A stretch of 64,000 nucleotides of DNA from Polyporus tsugae (Eukaryota; Basidiomycota; Agaricomycetes; Polyporales; Polyporaceae). The stretch lies in the NCBI GenBank assembly GCA_024305745.1, contig JAHRBS010000013.1, forward strand, positions 992,001 to 1,056,000, given 5' to 3'. The position numbers and the translations under genes were made by a program. The notes beneath the pieces are model-generated. The model did no database searches and was not told the DNA's origin. It saw only the letters and a list, made by a program, of their open reading frames with translations. The stretch's first letter is position 1. Each line of letters opens with the position of its first letter. This document shows, one piece after another, positions 45,899-58,022 of this stretch.

Positions 45899-47539
45899 CT
45901 ACAGGTCGTACCCGAAGTCGATCCACTTCGGCCGCTCGAGGAACACCTTGTCAATCGTGAAGTTCTTCGCCTCTTCCTGAGTCAAGATATGGTCCAGCGG
46001 GATACGGGCGGAGGTATTGCCGCCCGGGCCTGCAGGCCAGTCATGAGTTATGTCCCGTGCAGGTATACTTTAGGGCTGGAGTAAATATACATACCAGACG
46101 AGTCGAACTCGGCATAGAAGGTTGTATTCATGATCACAGGTCTAGAAGGGTCCGTTCAGGACTCCACGCTTATCCGCAACACAATTGCGACGTACCTCGC
46201 ACTATCGAATGGGGTCCACCCGACCGGCTGAATGCTGTTGTCCATGAACGTCCGCAGGTACACCGTAGTCGCGAGGTCGTTCTAGGGCCTGCTAAGGAAG
46301 CATTTTCCGTCGGTGACGGCGGTTGTATTCGCATCTGGCGACTACAAGAGATACCAGTGAATGGATAGCTCGGTGCAAACCCCGGTCCCCGGGACGACGT
46401 ACCCGAATGATTCTCGTGTTGGAGATGTATGCGCCATACCGATTGCCAGGTGCGTCGGTCAGGTTCGTGCCTTTCCAAGCGACTATTCCACCGCCGCAGG
46501 CACGGTTGGCCAGCGTGACGTTCTCGAACCAACTACGTCGCGTTTAGCATGTTGCAGGTTCTGCCAAACGAAGTTGACCGAATAACACTCACGCCGTTCC
46601 GAAGCCGAATAGATCTACGAAACAAATTCAGCGATGTCTCAATCATGTCCACGTCGTTGGCGCTCACTCACAGTCCGTCTGCCCGTAGATGATGCTGTCG
46701 ATGACATACGTGCTCGCGTTCCGGCCAGTATACCATGTGTCCTGGTAGCTCGCGAACGCGCAGCCGTAGAACGACGCGTTCGCGTACGAGATGTCCGTGA
46801 CCAGCGCCTGCGAAATGGAGAAGTTCGCCTGCGTTCAAAAATGTCCCAGAGTCAGCCCGCGCGTCCTACGATACACATACATCATCCATGTGACTTGCTG
46901 CTCGGTTCTCGAAGTCGATGTTGTACGCCTTGAAGTCGACGTTGCCAAACAGAGGTTGGAGGGGCGCGCCGGTCGGCCCGGCGCCGATCAGCGAGGCGTT
47001 GAAGGAGGGCGCAATGAGGAGGACGGCGGACTGCGCGTCGTCCATGCCCGTCTGGACGAATTGGTTGTCCCAGATGTGCACCAGGTTTCGGGTCGAGGCG
47101 TTTCCGGCAGGGTCGAACGCGCTCTCGGGATCGAGTTGGCCCTGAACCTCGTCGTGAGCAAAGGTAAGGGGAAATACGACCTGGAACGTACGAGCAGCGT
47201 GAGGGGAGCCCCGCGCGTGATGTTTACTGTCTCGTGGTATTCCCCGGCACCTATGAGAATGGTCGCTGGAAGCCCCTCCGGACTATGCGTGGCGAGTCAG
47301 CGCATACAGCCATGACTGTAGAGGAAGGCTTACAGAGACAGAATGGCCCTTTGAACGCTCGTGAAGTCGGCACGCGGGTCATCTTGAGAGACGAAGATCG
47401 TGCCGGGAGCACAGCCAGTCAAAGGCGAGAGCCTGAGGTTTTCGGGCTTCCTGAGCTGGCACGCGAGGTGCGTTGAGGACAAGGCCCACGCCGTCGCTGT
47501 AAACGCAAGCAAGGGTAGGAGCCAAAGGAAACGAACCAT
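45899..47539 (-). CDS. Pectin methylesterase (CE8), secreted
   Basis: A carbohydrate esterase of family 8, which demethylates pectin. The start at 47539 gives a signal peptide, MVRFLWLLPLLAFTATAWAL. Then come GCAPGTIFVSQDDPRADFTS, IWDNQFVQTGMDDAQSAVLL and LFGNVDFKAYNIDFENRAAS. Motifs of the family follow in order: ASYQDTWYTGRNAST with the transition-state Gln, and DYLFGFGTA with a catalytic Asp, split over a small exon of about 22 nt near 46590-46620. WFENVTLANRACGGGIVAWK and CFLGRPWNDLATTVYLRTFM carry the catalytic Arg. The end is RPKWIDFGYDL. At least eight exons are needed. It is divergent from the syntaxin gene. Together with GH16 and the acid peptidase it points to saprotrophic or plant-associated growth. 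Confidence 0.85.
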
Positions 47540-48133
47540 GATGCCACCGTGCCACTCTGTCGACGACTCGGCTATCGAGTCGGTGCTCACCCTTGTTATA
47601 CGATGCTGGCGGGCCGCAGAGAGTCATGAGACAACGTCATGACCTTCGCTGTTGCCGGCACGGCGGAAGTACCGCTGCGACTTAATTTCGGAATGCATAC
47701 GTGATCGCCTGAATAAAAGTAATAGTGAGCACAGGAGCAGATTTCGTAGCATGAATTTAACGGCAGATCGTTACCTCTATTCTACTCCAAGTCTGTTCTA
47801 ACGAGCACTGCGATAGCTGGGGCAACTAAGACGGTCGGCATTTCATAGACCGCCATGGATCAAGCCAGGATCAAGCAGATTCTGGTAGGAAAACCGAGGA
47901 TCCATTGGTTCGTCAGAGTGCAGAACAACGACCGATGCGCAATTAACGATGGGATGGTGTTTGGGCTTGTTTGTTCCCGCCGGGCGGTTGCACGAAGTCG
48001 AGAAGCGGCTCAGCGCAAGACGCAGCCGAGAGTCGTCTCCACCGCATGTTCCCATCCTAACTGCGTTACCACTACCACCCTCAAGCTTGTCTGGCTTCCA
48101 TTCTTTCCAACTCTCACCACCACCAATACCGAC

Positions 48134-49402
48134 ATGAGTTTTCAAGACATAGAGACCGGGCTCGCGCAGCGCCCGCTCTCCCCGAGCGGCGTGCCGCAAT
48201 CGCCAGAGGAGTCCGCGTTCGCGACCCTCCAATCGTCGCTCTCGCTCCAGGTCTTCAAGATCAACTCCAATGTGCAAGGTATCTTGAAGCTTGTCGATCA
48301 GCTGGGCACCGCGAGGGACTCCGCTGCGCTGCGCAAGTCTCTGTGAGTACTCTGAAGGAGGAGGCTGGACAAGGGCACCACCACTCATGCTCGTGGACGC
48401 GATGTCCTTGTGACACAGACATGACCTGACGGAGTCGACGCGGGCGATGGCGAAGCGGGGCTCGGACGATTTGAAGAAACTCGCAGCGATGCAGGCCATT
48501 TTGGTGCGTCGGTCGTTCGTGCTGGATAGGCTGGGCAGGAGGTATTGATGCATAGTCCTTCAAGCCTCGGTACAAGACGTCGCTGCAGAAGACGTCGCAT
48601 GATTTCCAGCTGTCCCTCCTCGCGTTCCAGCGCGCGCAGCAGGTCAGCGCGGAACGGCAGCGCACGGTCGTCGAGGGCGTCAAGCATGCAGTGGAGGATG
48701 ATGCCAACATCTCGTGAGTCTCTACACTCCTCCCTGGAGTCGGGCCGGCTGTGGGGAAGACGGCGCCGTTTCTCCGCGTTCGGTTGCGTCTCCCCAGGTT
48801 GCGACGACCGCAGTTGTTGCATGGGTTTGGTCCCTGCAGCGGGTTGTCTGGGGAGACTATGGCACCACTTTGCATGCTAATCGAACTCGACTGCTATAGG
48901 GAGGAACTGGCCCGAGCTCAAAGTCCGACACCCTCTCAGCGTCAAGCGCAGATCCTGCAGACGCAGTTGTCACCTCAGGAACTCGCGTTCCAAGAGTCCC
49001 TTATCCAGGAGCGCGAAACTGAGATCCGGGAGATCGAGACAGGGATTCACGAACTCCACGAGATATTCCGCGACCTCGGCACGCTGGTCCAGGAACAAGG
49101 CGGCATGCTTGGTGCGTGTTCATGCAGTTCAGGGCGATGGCGGAAGCATTAATCTCCCTGGACAGACAACATCGAGTCAAACATATCCTCGATCGCGGTC
49201 GACACTTCTGGTGCTGCAGAAGAGTTGACCACTGCACATGAATATCAGCGACGTGCAGGCCGGCGCGCACTCTGCCTCATGGTCGTGCTCGTCATCGTCA
49301 TTGCTGTCGTCCTCTTGGCGGTGCGTACTCTCTTTGTCGTTGCGCCTTGTTTTCTGACACTCTGTTGGTAACTTGGCCCCTCCCCTACAGATCCTGTCAT
49401 GA
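48134..49402 (+). CDS. PEP12: Qa-SNARE of the endosomal syntaxin (Pep12/syntaxin-7) type
   Basis: A tail-anchored t-SNARE for vesicle fusion at endosomes or vacuole. The start at 48134 gives MSFQDIETGLAQRPLSPSG. The N-terminal three-helix domain begins LQVFKINSNVQGILKLVDQL and continues over three exons (LHDLTESTRAMAKRGSDDLK, PRYKTSLQKTSHDFQLSLLA). The SNARE motif is QERETEIREIETGIHELHEI, then FRDLGTLVQEQGGMLDNIES, with the central-layer Gln in LVQEQ, which marks it as Qa. A single hydrophobic tail (ALCLMVVLVIVIAVVLLAIL) ends the protein; the last exon supplies only ILS and the stop at 49400-49402. Six exons, all with regular GT-AG borders. Assignment to PEP12 rather than another endosomal syntaxin is by overall pattern. 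Confidence 0.85.
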
Positions 49403-50029
49403 CGATCCATAGGTACGACTGCGTGTTCATACGGACTTGTATTCATGTCGCGGATGGCCCATTATGATATATCCCCCACTAGTTTCCTGACGGTGACTGA
49501 CTTATATCCTTGTTTATGCTGTTTATGTAATTACGGTCGCCGATGTGCACCTGGATGCGCTTCTCGCACGGGTGATACTTCGCGGACTTGGTCTGTAAAC
49601 TTTGTCCATTGATGGCTAGATGTAATAGTGTCTCTGTCAACATGGTGGCGAACGTGGCGAAGAACTGGTGAAGACTTTGAGAATGGGTTCCTGAGTGCTG
49701 CATCAAGCAATGACAAGCATGGCCCTGCCGCAGTATATCCCTTTGAAGTCCGCGGATCCAATGGAAGACGGAGGCTCTGTCAAATTACACACACAACGTA
49801 CACAACTGCTGGTATCTACCTGTATCTACTGTCTATCTAAGGAGTAGTAGATTTGAAGCGAGGCGTCTCCTTCTGACATGGAGACGTGATCCGCGCTGGA
49901 GGGAGATGTCGTTATTGTCGGGGGCGATGGCGTGCTGATATATATACGATGTCGCGGTGAACACCTGGCATGCAATCGAATCCTCCTGCTAAACCTCTGG
50001 GCTATGCTCAAGCACCTCATCCTCCCGCG
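49403..50029. other. Convergent intergenic region
   Basis: 3' ends of the syntaxin and DUF202 genes. No gene or structured RNA is recognised. Confidence 0.45.
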
Positions 50030-50760
50030 TCACCTTGCGGCAACGACGATCACGAACACGACGATGACGAAGGCGAAGATGGCGACGGACAGCACGCTAG
50101 TGCTGACGCGCGCGACGGGGTAGACGCCGCGGATGAGCGCGTCCTGGACGAGGAAGTACCGCCCGACGCCGATGAACAAGGTAAATAATCCCAGCCCTAT
50201 CATCACCGCGCCCAGCGGCCGCGCGAACCGTTGCATATCCTTGTTCATCGTCTCTGCCGACAGGGTGAATAGTTGCACCAGTGCTGCACGCACGGGATAA
50301 GTCCACATCGTCGCCATCGCACGAGGAAGGGAGGAGTCAGAGGGGACGTACCGACGCCGGTCGAGGCGATGGTCAGGCTCGTGCGGGCGTACGCTAGGAA
50401 GGTGCGCTCGGACGCGAGGTGGTCCCGGGCGACGCTGCCCGAGTTCTCGAGGGTGAGCATGAGCCGCCATCGCTTGGACAGCTCTCGCCACCACGACTCC
50501 CTCGCCTCATCTTTCCGGATCTCTGGGCCCCGCGCTGTTGCTGCGTCGTCGACAAGTTCTTCAAGCCACTCTGGGGTGGAGGCCCCGCTTCCTCTTGCAG
50601 GTGTGGGGTTCGGGCAGCGGAGGGACATCTCGACCGAGGAGTTGTGGTGGTGGTGGCGCTCCCGGGGGTGTGCACGCGAGGGGGCGGGGGACGGCGGGAG
50701 CGGCGGAGAGACGGAGGTGGGTCGTCTTGTGAGTACGGTTGGGGACTCGAAGTCGGCCAT
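50030..50760 (-). CDS. DUF202-domain membrane protein (VTC1-like helical domain)
   Basis: A small three-helix membrane protein with the DUF202 domain, which also forms the membrane part of vacuolar polyphosphate polymerase subunits. The start at 50760 gives MADFESPTVLTRRPTSVSPP, a Pro/Ser-rich cytosolic region with a run of four His, then WLEELVDDAATARGPEIRKD. The domain signature is ENSGSVARDHLASERTFLAY, followed by ARTSLTIASTGV. An intron of about 65 nt separates it from ALVQLFTLSAETMNKDMQRF, and two further helices (GAVMIGLGLFTLFIGVGRYF and LSVAIFAFVIVVFVIVVAA). No SPX or catalytic domain is present, so the protein alone is not a polymerase. Its partner and exact role are unknown. Confidence 0.85.
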
Positions 50761-51467
50761 CTTTGTGGAGTTCGGCTAGCAGGATCGATGGTAACGGCTG
50801 GGACTCGGGAGGTACTGTATGTGCTCGCTAGAAGGTGGAGTTCGCGCTAGAGGCCTGCACGGGGTGCTTGGGGTGCCACAACGGGCACGCTCGGACGCTT
50901 GCCCGCATCGGCCAATGCTGTTTAACGTCATCCGACAGCAGGTTATGCCTGTTAGCCGTACGGACAGAAGTGTCCCTGTGAACTCGTCGGCCACCTCGCG
51001 GAGCCCCGCGGTGTAGGGAAGTTCTCTTCAAGTAACATTGATACTCGAGACTCTTCCTGCGTTCTACTATACAACGGCAAACCCAAAGCACTGATGTACG
51101 ATACATAGATATCACGTACATCAACTAATGATAATACAAGTTTATGTCAGAGCATTTGGTGTGCTGTTTTTAAGAGTGATTACAAGAGTTCAAACGTCCG
51201 TTCATGAGCTCAAGCTCAACATTTCAAGCTGGAGTCAGTTCGATTGAAGAATGGGGAGTCTCGATTTGGTAACAGGGGCATTGTGGCGTCGGTCCGAATC
51301 AGGAAGTCTCGATCACGTGATGAGACGCGTAGCCTAAGCGCGCGGTTCAAAACCGAACCCCACGCTCACGCCAGTGCGACCTCTTGTCCTCGACATCGTC
51401 GACGGCGTCGTCCTCGACCTCCTCCTTCATATCCATTCTTTCTCTCTCTCTCTCAGCGAAACCTACG
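50761..51467. other. Divergent promoter region, DUF202 / Aurora kinase
   Basis: About 0.7 kb between two 5' ends. A TC-rich run (CTCTCTCTCTCTCAG near 51440-51455) just before the kinase start may be leader or a 5' UTR acceptor. No gene is recognised. Confidence 0.45.
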
Positions 51468-53153
51468 ATGACCTCTGTCAACCAGCTCGCCCGCCAAATA
51501 TCCGCTCTGGAGATATCCTCCAAGCCTAATACCACCCGGCCAGCCACCACACAGCATCAGAAGAAACCCAGCCAAACCAACGTTTCAAAACTACTCTCCA
51601 AGTATGCTGCCCCCAATCCTATCCAGAGCACCGCGCCCACGACGCTGCAGAAGGCATCGTCGACGAACTCTATTGCCAGCAAGTCATCCACAACCACTTC
51701 ACAATCTGTATCCCCTACACGATCCGCCGCGCCTGCGGCCTCATCCGCGAAACCTGCAACCGCCACCATTGATATCGGAAGCTATGACGGAGGATTTGAG
51801 ATTGAGAACGAGACCCGAGGAGAGGCCGTGACCGGCGCTGCGGCGGAAGAGCTTGCGCTGGACTCCAGTGTTGCTTTGTGAGTGTCTCGTTCTGGTTATC
51901 GAAACCGTGTCTGCTAGGTCTTTCCAACCGTAACGTTGCCATCCCTCGATGTCCTCCAGCTGCTATATTTTTGGTGCTGGTGTATCTTGAGGGTTGAATC
52001 AAATCGGATGTATCTATATGAGTACAGTCTCGCACGAGCGAGAACGTGAGCAGCACATATCACACCGTCAGGCGTGCTAGTTACGCCCGAGCGTCGGGCG
52101 TTATGTATGCCGATCTGTCTGGCCTTTTGAGAGACTGGTACGAACGGCCTGGCAACTGGTTCAGGATCCTCTGGCTTTTCGAAAATACTGATAGACTCCT
52201 CATGCAGTGAGCGACCGACACGGGAATGGCATTTGACCGACTTCGACATCGGTCGTCCGCTCGGCAAGGGCAAGTTTGGACGGGTATACATGGTCCGCAC
52301 CAAGACGGAACCAAATTACATCCTCGCCCTCAAGTGCCTGTACAAGTCCGAGATCGTCCAGTCGCGCGTCGAGAAGCAGATCCGGCGCGAGATTGAGATC
52401 CAGCAGAACCTGCGACACCCCCACGTCCTCCGCCTCTACGGCTACTTCCACGACGAGAAGCGCATCTTCCTCATGCTCGAGTTCGCCGGCAAGGGCGAGC
52501 TCTACAAGCAGCTCACCAAGTACGGGTGCTTCACCGAGAAGCGGAGCGCGCGGTACATCGACCAGATGGCGGATGCGCTCATGTACCTGCATGCGAAGCA
52601 CGTCATCCACCGCGACATCAAGCCCGAGAACTTGCTCCTTGGGATCAACGGCGAGCTCAAGATCGGTGACTTTGGGTGGAGCGTGCACGCGCCTGGAAAC
52701 CGGCGCAAGACGCTTTGCGGGACTCTAGACTATCTTCCGCCGGAGATGGTTGAGGGCCGCGAGCACTCGGAGAAGGTCGATTACTGGGCACTTGGTGTGC
52801 TCACGTACGAGTTTATCTGTGGTTCGCCGCCGTTCGAGGACTTGAGCGGATATAATGGTAAGCCCCTCCGCTGCTTTTCGAGTAGAGAATAGTTGTTCAC
52901 CGTACCCTGCAGCTACGTACAAGCGCATACAACGGGTAGACTTGAAGATCCCTTCCAAGGTGTCGCCAGAAGCACGCGATTTGATTACGAAGGTTAGCTG
53001 CTGTCCTTCCAACTGGCTCGAACAACGTCTTACGGTCTGCCGCAGCTCCTTCAGTATGACCAGGAGAAGCGTATCCCTCTCGTTGAGGTGAGGAAACATC
53101 CTTGGATCGTCAAGTACAGGTCGAAAGGCCACTCGACTGCCGGCGCAGCGTAG
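51468..53153 (+). CDS. IPL1: Aurora-type serine/threonine kinase, 415 residues
   Basis: Mitotic kinase of the chromosomal passenger complex. Four exons, 51468-51877, 52208-52857, 52913-52992 and 53046-53153, close at exactly 416 codons. The N-terminal 136 residues are Ser/Thr-rich and unstructured ([18 protein letters not shown]). The kinase domain starts near residue 148: [19 protein letters not shown] (glycine loop), [12 protein letters not shown] (catalytic Lys), [25 protein letters not shown], and the Aurora activation loop [19 protein letters not shown] with the phosphorylated Thr. It ends [18 protein letters not shown]. The first intron is 330 nt, far longer than any other intron in the window. 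Upstream it is divergent from the DUF202 gene. Confidence 0.93.
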
Positions 53154-53672
53154 CCTTTTATCGTCTGGGTTCTGCTGCTGCTGTCGTCATCTTGCATTTT
53201 TTTCCTATGGACTCATGCACCGCTGTTCCCTGCACTCTTGTGACTGTATATATATACCTGTACCACAGTCGTATCCACTGCGCAATATCCATGCTCTTGC
53301 ACTTCCTCCCGAGTTTGCCATGATGTTATTGCTCGTGCGACGAACGTCCCAGAATTCCTTGCAAGAATCCACAGAAAAACTTGCAAGTTGTCGATATATC
53401 AGGCTGCAATTGCAATGCACACTCGCAATGAACGTTCAACGGATGCATCGCTAGTAGCTATAGCTAAGGTGTGGCTTGTCGGCCCCCAGCCTCAGGTTGG
53501 CCAACTGGATTCGGGCAATTACGTTCGGGTTCAAGCGCCGATGCGGGATTGACCCAAGTTTGCCCGAAGGGAGGAGTGTGTGGCGTTAATCTTCAGACTC
53601 CGACACTGCACCGTATTCTTCCGGTCCTCACTTCCGTCGTCGACGACCAACACTTCATTCTCTACGACCTCG
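53154..53672. other. Intergenic, MPP-beta promoter
   Basis: Short same-strand gap with the kinase 3' UTR and the promoter of the peptidase gene. No feature stands out. Confidence 0.4.
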
Positions 53673-55275
53673 ATGGTGACAAGCACACTCTCGGCCTCGC
53701 TTGGGCGTGCTCTTCGCAGCGCAGCGCGCTATCCCGTACGTTTTCTCCGTTTTCGCGGTGGAAAGCAGGCCTGACAGCGTACACCTCAGCGCCGCCCATT
53801 GCGGTCGTTTGCGACTGCAGTCAACATCCCCCACCCTCAGCTGCAGACGACGACGCTGCCCAATGGCCTGACGGTCGCAACCGAGGCGCACCCTCATGCC
53901 CAGACGGCGACGGTCGGTGTGTGGATTGACGCGGGGTCGAGGGCGGAGACGGACGCGACGAACGGCACGGCGCACTTTTTGGAGCACATGGCGTTCAAGG
54001 GCACCAACCGCCGCTCACAGCACCAGCTCGAACTGTCTGTCGAGAACCTTGGCGCGCACCTGAACGCGTACACGTCGCGCGAGCAGACGGTGTACTACGC
54101 CAAGTGCTTCTCCAAGGACGTCGGCACGAGCGTGGACATCATCAGCGACATCCTCCAGAACTCGACCTTGGACAACTCCGCGATTGAGAGGGAGCGGGAC
54201 GTGATTCTGCGCGAGCAGCAGGAGGTGGATAAGCAGATGGAGGAGGTTGTGTTCGACCACTTGCATGCTGTTGCCTTCCAGAGTACGTGACGTTGGCATG
54301 TTCCGCAGAAGCCGAGGCTCACAGTTTGCAGGCCAACCCCTTGGACGGACCATCCTCGGCCCCAAGCAGAACATCCTCTCCATCAAGCGCGACGACCTCT
54401 CGTCGTACATCAAGACAAATTACACCGCTGACCGCATGGTCCTCGTTGGGACTGGCGGCGTCGACCACGAGCAGCTCGTCAAGCACGCCGAGCAGCACTT
54501 CGCTGACCTCCCCGTTTCCCCCAGCCCCATCCCCCTCGGCCGCCTCTCCCACCCCAAGACCAACTTCGTCGGCTCTGAGGTCCGCATCCGTGACGACACC
54601 CTCCCCACCGCCCACGTCGCGATCGCCGTCGAGGGCGTCGGCTGGAGCTCACCCGACTACTTCCCGATGCTCGTCATGCAGAGCATCTTCGGCAACTGGG
54701 ACCGCTCACTCGGCGCGGCAGGGCTCATGTCCTCGCGGCTGTCGCACATCGTCTCGTCGCACAACCTCGCGAACAGCTTCATGTCGTTCTCGACGAGCTA
54801 CTCGGACACGGGCCTGTGGGGCATCTACCTCGTCACCGAGAACCTGATGAACATGGACGACATGGCGCACATGACGCTCCGCGAGTGGACGCGCATGTCG
54901 ATCGCGCCGAAGGACGTCGAGGTCGAGCGCGCCAAGAGCCAGCTCAAGGCGTCGCTCCTGCTCTCGCTCGACGGCACGACCGCCATCGCGGAGGACATTG
55001 GACGCCAGCTCGTCACGAGCGGGCGCCGCATGACCCCCAAGCAGATCGAGTTCGCAGTCGACGCAGTTACGACGGACGACATCAAGCGGGTGGCGCAGAA
55101 GTACCTTTGGGACAAGGATGTACGTGCACTTTGTATCCTATTCTTGTGTCTGGACGCGGTCATTTTGCTGACCGAGTGTGCCTGTATGCAGATCGCAATT
55201 GCGGCTGTCGGTCCTATCGACGGCCTGCTCGACTACAACCGTATCCGCTCGGACATGTCGTCGCTGCTCTACTAG
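53673..55275 (+). CDS. MAS1: Mitochondrial processing peptidase, beta subunit
   Basis: The zinc-binding catalytic subunit of matrix processing peptidase, which removes presequences from imported proteins. The start at 53673 encodes a basic presequence ([20 protein letters not shown]). An intron of about 54 nt ends before [20 protein letters not shown]. The M16 peptidase core follows: [34 protein letters not shown] with the inverted zinc motif Hxx[22 protein letters not shown], and the distal Glu in the [15 protein letters not shown] region. A second exon junction near 54290-54330 joins AFQS to [14 protein letters not shown]. The C-terminal half ([20 protein letters not shown]) ends [18 protein letters not shown] after a last intron of about 70 nt. 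Confidence 0.93.
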
Positions 55276-55840
55276 ACTTAACGTCGAGCGGTAGGGGTGC
55301 TGGTAGACGCTGTCGCTGTTGATTAGTAGTTATCGTCGTAATGCTAGCCAGCTTGCGAGTAGACCAAAAGTATCTACGCACACTTCTTCTAGACGAGAGT
55401 TGGCTTTAATCTCCGTTCACCGGTGTTGCGGGTGCGCGTTGTTTGCGTTATGTTCAAGAGGGTTGCAAGGTTATTTCGTGTGAGTCTCTTTGACTATGGC
55501 CATGGCCATGGGTTCCTGTGGACCTAGGCCCTCGACACGATCGGTGAGTAACTCTGAGTTTAGCTGAGGCGGCGTTCTTCGGGTTGCACGGAATTGACTC
55601 GGACCGATCTGTGCTTTTAGTGTTCAGGACGTTGAAAGGGATTGGACACGCATGTGCATTCTCCCTCCACCCGTGCGACATGGCGCGCGCTCAGGCTCAT
55701 TCTGGGAGGGGGTATATTTATCCCTCCCATGTAGTCAGACATTGGACTCGCGGGGTGGTACCATGCACTCGTTAGAGTCGGACCACTGACGTCTCCACAC
55801 GTTTGCCTTGTTGACCTGATCCTGCAGACCTACTTTTGCT
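55276..55840. other. Intergenic
   Basis: 3' UTR of MPP-beta and promoter of the CoA-transferase gene. A TATA-like GGTATATTTATCC lies near 55710, about 130 nt before the ATG. Confidence 0.4.
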
Positions 55841-57672
55841 ATGAACGCAGCTCGGGCACCCGCTGAAGATCTGTGGCAGTCGCTGAGGCTGCCTGTGGAG
55901 GCTGTTTCGCAGTTGCAGCTGACCCCACAGCCGGATCCTGTGGTCGATTCGACGTTCAAGATTGGTACTGCCGCACAGGTATGTCACGTTTCCGATATTT
56001 CGAGATATTATGCAGAAGGTGACAGGATGTATATATGCAGACGGCAATCGGCCTTTCGGGACTTGTGGCGGCGCACTTCCACCAGCTCAGGACGGGGGTC
56101 GAGCAGACCGTGGCGGTGGACGCACGTCATGCTGCCATAGAGTTTAGTAAGTGGAATACCCTGGAATTTGAACAGTTTGACGGTATTTGACGTTCTATTT
56201 CTAGAGAGCGAGGCATACTACGAAGTGGAGGGGTCGAAGGAAAGCTCCGAACTCTTCGACAACGTCATGGGTGTATACCGCACCAAGGACAACAGCTACG
56301 TGCGGATCCACACCAACTTCCCTCAGTGAGCTTGTCGTAGGCTACCTCTCGTCCCAGGAGTTCTGATCGCCCGCGACAGCCACAAGCAAGGTATACTGGA
56401 CATTTTGAAGTGCGAGCCGACAAGGGAGTCAATCCAGGAGGCGCTGCTGGGCTGGAACTCGGTCGACTTCGAGACGGTGGCAGCGCAGAGCAAGATGGTC
56501 GCTACCGCTCTACGCTCGTTCGAAGAGTGGGATGCGCATCCACACGCACAAGCACTCAAGGATACCCCGCCCGTGATGCTCCTGAAAGTTGGGGATGCCC
56601 CGAAGCGGGAGGTCAGGGGGAATCCAACACGGCCTCTAGAGGGGATTCGCGTGCTGGAGTTGACGAGGGTTCTCGCGGGCCCGGTAGGCGGAAGAACACT
56701 TGCAGGTGAGATGCTGTGGGGGTTTGTGTTATTGACCGGGGGTATGCTTACATTGTATATGATAGCGCACGGCGCGGACGTCCTGTGGGTTACTTCGCCC
56801 AAGCTTCCTGCACTCCCGAGGCTGGACGTGGATACTTCGCGGGGGAAGCGGACCACCCAGCTCGACCTGAACGACCCGGGGGATCGTGAGACGTTCGCCT
56901 CCCTGGTGAAGGACACGGACGTGTTTCTCCAGTCATATCGGCCGGGTGGATTGGCAAGCAAGGGCTTCGGCGTTGAGCAAGTCGCAAAGGCGCGTCCAGG
57001 GATCGTATATGCGAGCTTGACTGCGTTTGGATGGGATGGCCCCTGGAAAGACCGTCGTGGGGTAGGTCACAGTTGAGCTTCCTAACGTCCGCTTGTTCTC
57101 ACGACGCACAGTTCGATTCTTTGACCCAGACGGCTACCGGGTACAACGTCGCCGAGGCCGAGGCATATGCCGCATTTAGCGGTAAGGACGGGCCTCGTCC
57201 GCTCCCTCCGAAGGCGCTTCCCATGCAAGCATTGGACCATGCTGCAGGATACATGCTGGCGTTCGGGATCCAGGCCGCTTTGTGTCATACCATCACAGTA
57301 TGTGTTCTGCGACAACGGACTCCCATGAGAGCGTTGACTCAGGCTTGTTGCTCACAGGAGGGCGGCTCTTGGGAGGTGAGAGTCTCCCTTGCTGCCGTCG
57401 GGCAGTGGATCCGATCCTTGGGGCGGGTGGATCCTGTCACAGCGTTCAAGGATGGTCTTCCGCTACCGCCTCGTTCCATGGAGGACCCGGAGGTTGCTCA
57501 GTGCACGACTCAGGTTTTGGAGGCCAAAACGCCACTGCACAAGGAGGGCGAGGAACGAAGGAGAATGAGGGCAGTCAAGCATTCGGCCATTTTGTCTGCA
57601 ACTCCGGCGCGAGAGGAGGACGCACCGATGCGCTTGAATGCTCACCCTCCAGAATGGCTGACAAGGGAGTGA
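55841..57672 (+). CDS. CaiB/BaiF family (class III) CoA-transferase
   Basis: A family III acyl-CoA transferase, the group that includes formyl-CoA transferase and alpha-methylacyl-CoA racemase. The start at 55841 gives MNAARAPAEDLWQSLRLPVE. Exons then encode TAIGLSGLVAAHFHQLRTGV and ESSELFDNVMGVYRTKDNSY, and after RVRIHTNFP the segment GILDILKCEPTRESIQEALL. Next come PLEGIRVLELTRVLAGPVGG (the usual family phrase), AHGADVLWVTSPKLPALPRL, LNDPGDRETFASLVKDTDVF and LQSYRPGGLASKGFGVEQVA. ATGYNVAEAEAYAAFSGKDG and ALDHAAGYMLAFGIQAALCH follow, ending HPPEWLTRE. Seven or eight exons. The order is the two-domain type found in fungi. It may act in fatty-acid or dicarboxylate metabolism in mitochondria or peroxisomes. 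The substrate is not determined. Confidence 0.82.
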
Positions 57673-58022
57673 GGCGTAGTTTCCTGGCGTATATTTCGGT
57701 GGCTGTTACTTGGGGCAACTCAGGCTCGGTCCATTAACTGATCCGTCCCCGCACATTGATAAATGTGTAACATATGAAGAACTGAGCTTCAAAGCACTTC
57801 TGTAGGCTATTTATATTAGTCACTGTCGTCCGTAAGGCATCTTCGAGGAACGTAGACGGAATGGTCATGCACATCCAACTACGTTAGTTGCCTTACATGG
57901 GCGTGGGGTACAACGTCGGCAAGTCCCGAGCGGATCCCCGCACTCGTGATTCCGCGCACCGGAAGAACCGACACAATCCCTCCACCTCCCTCCACCTCTC
58001 CGCAACGTCCACACCAACCAAC
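57673..58022. other. Intergenic, ETF-beta promoter
   Basis: Short same-strand gap; nothing beyond promoter and UTR sequence is recognised. Confidence 0.4.
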
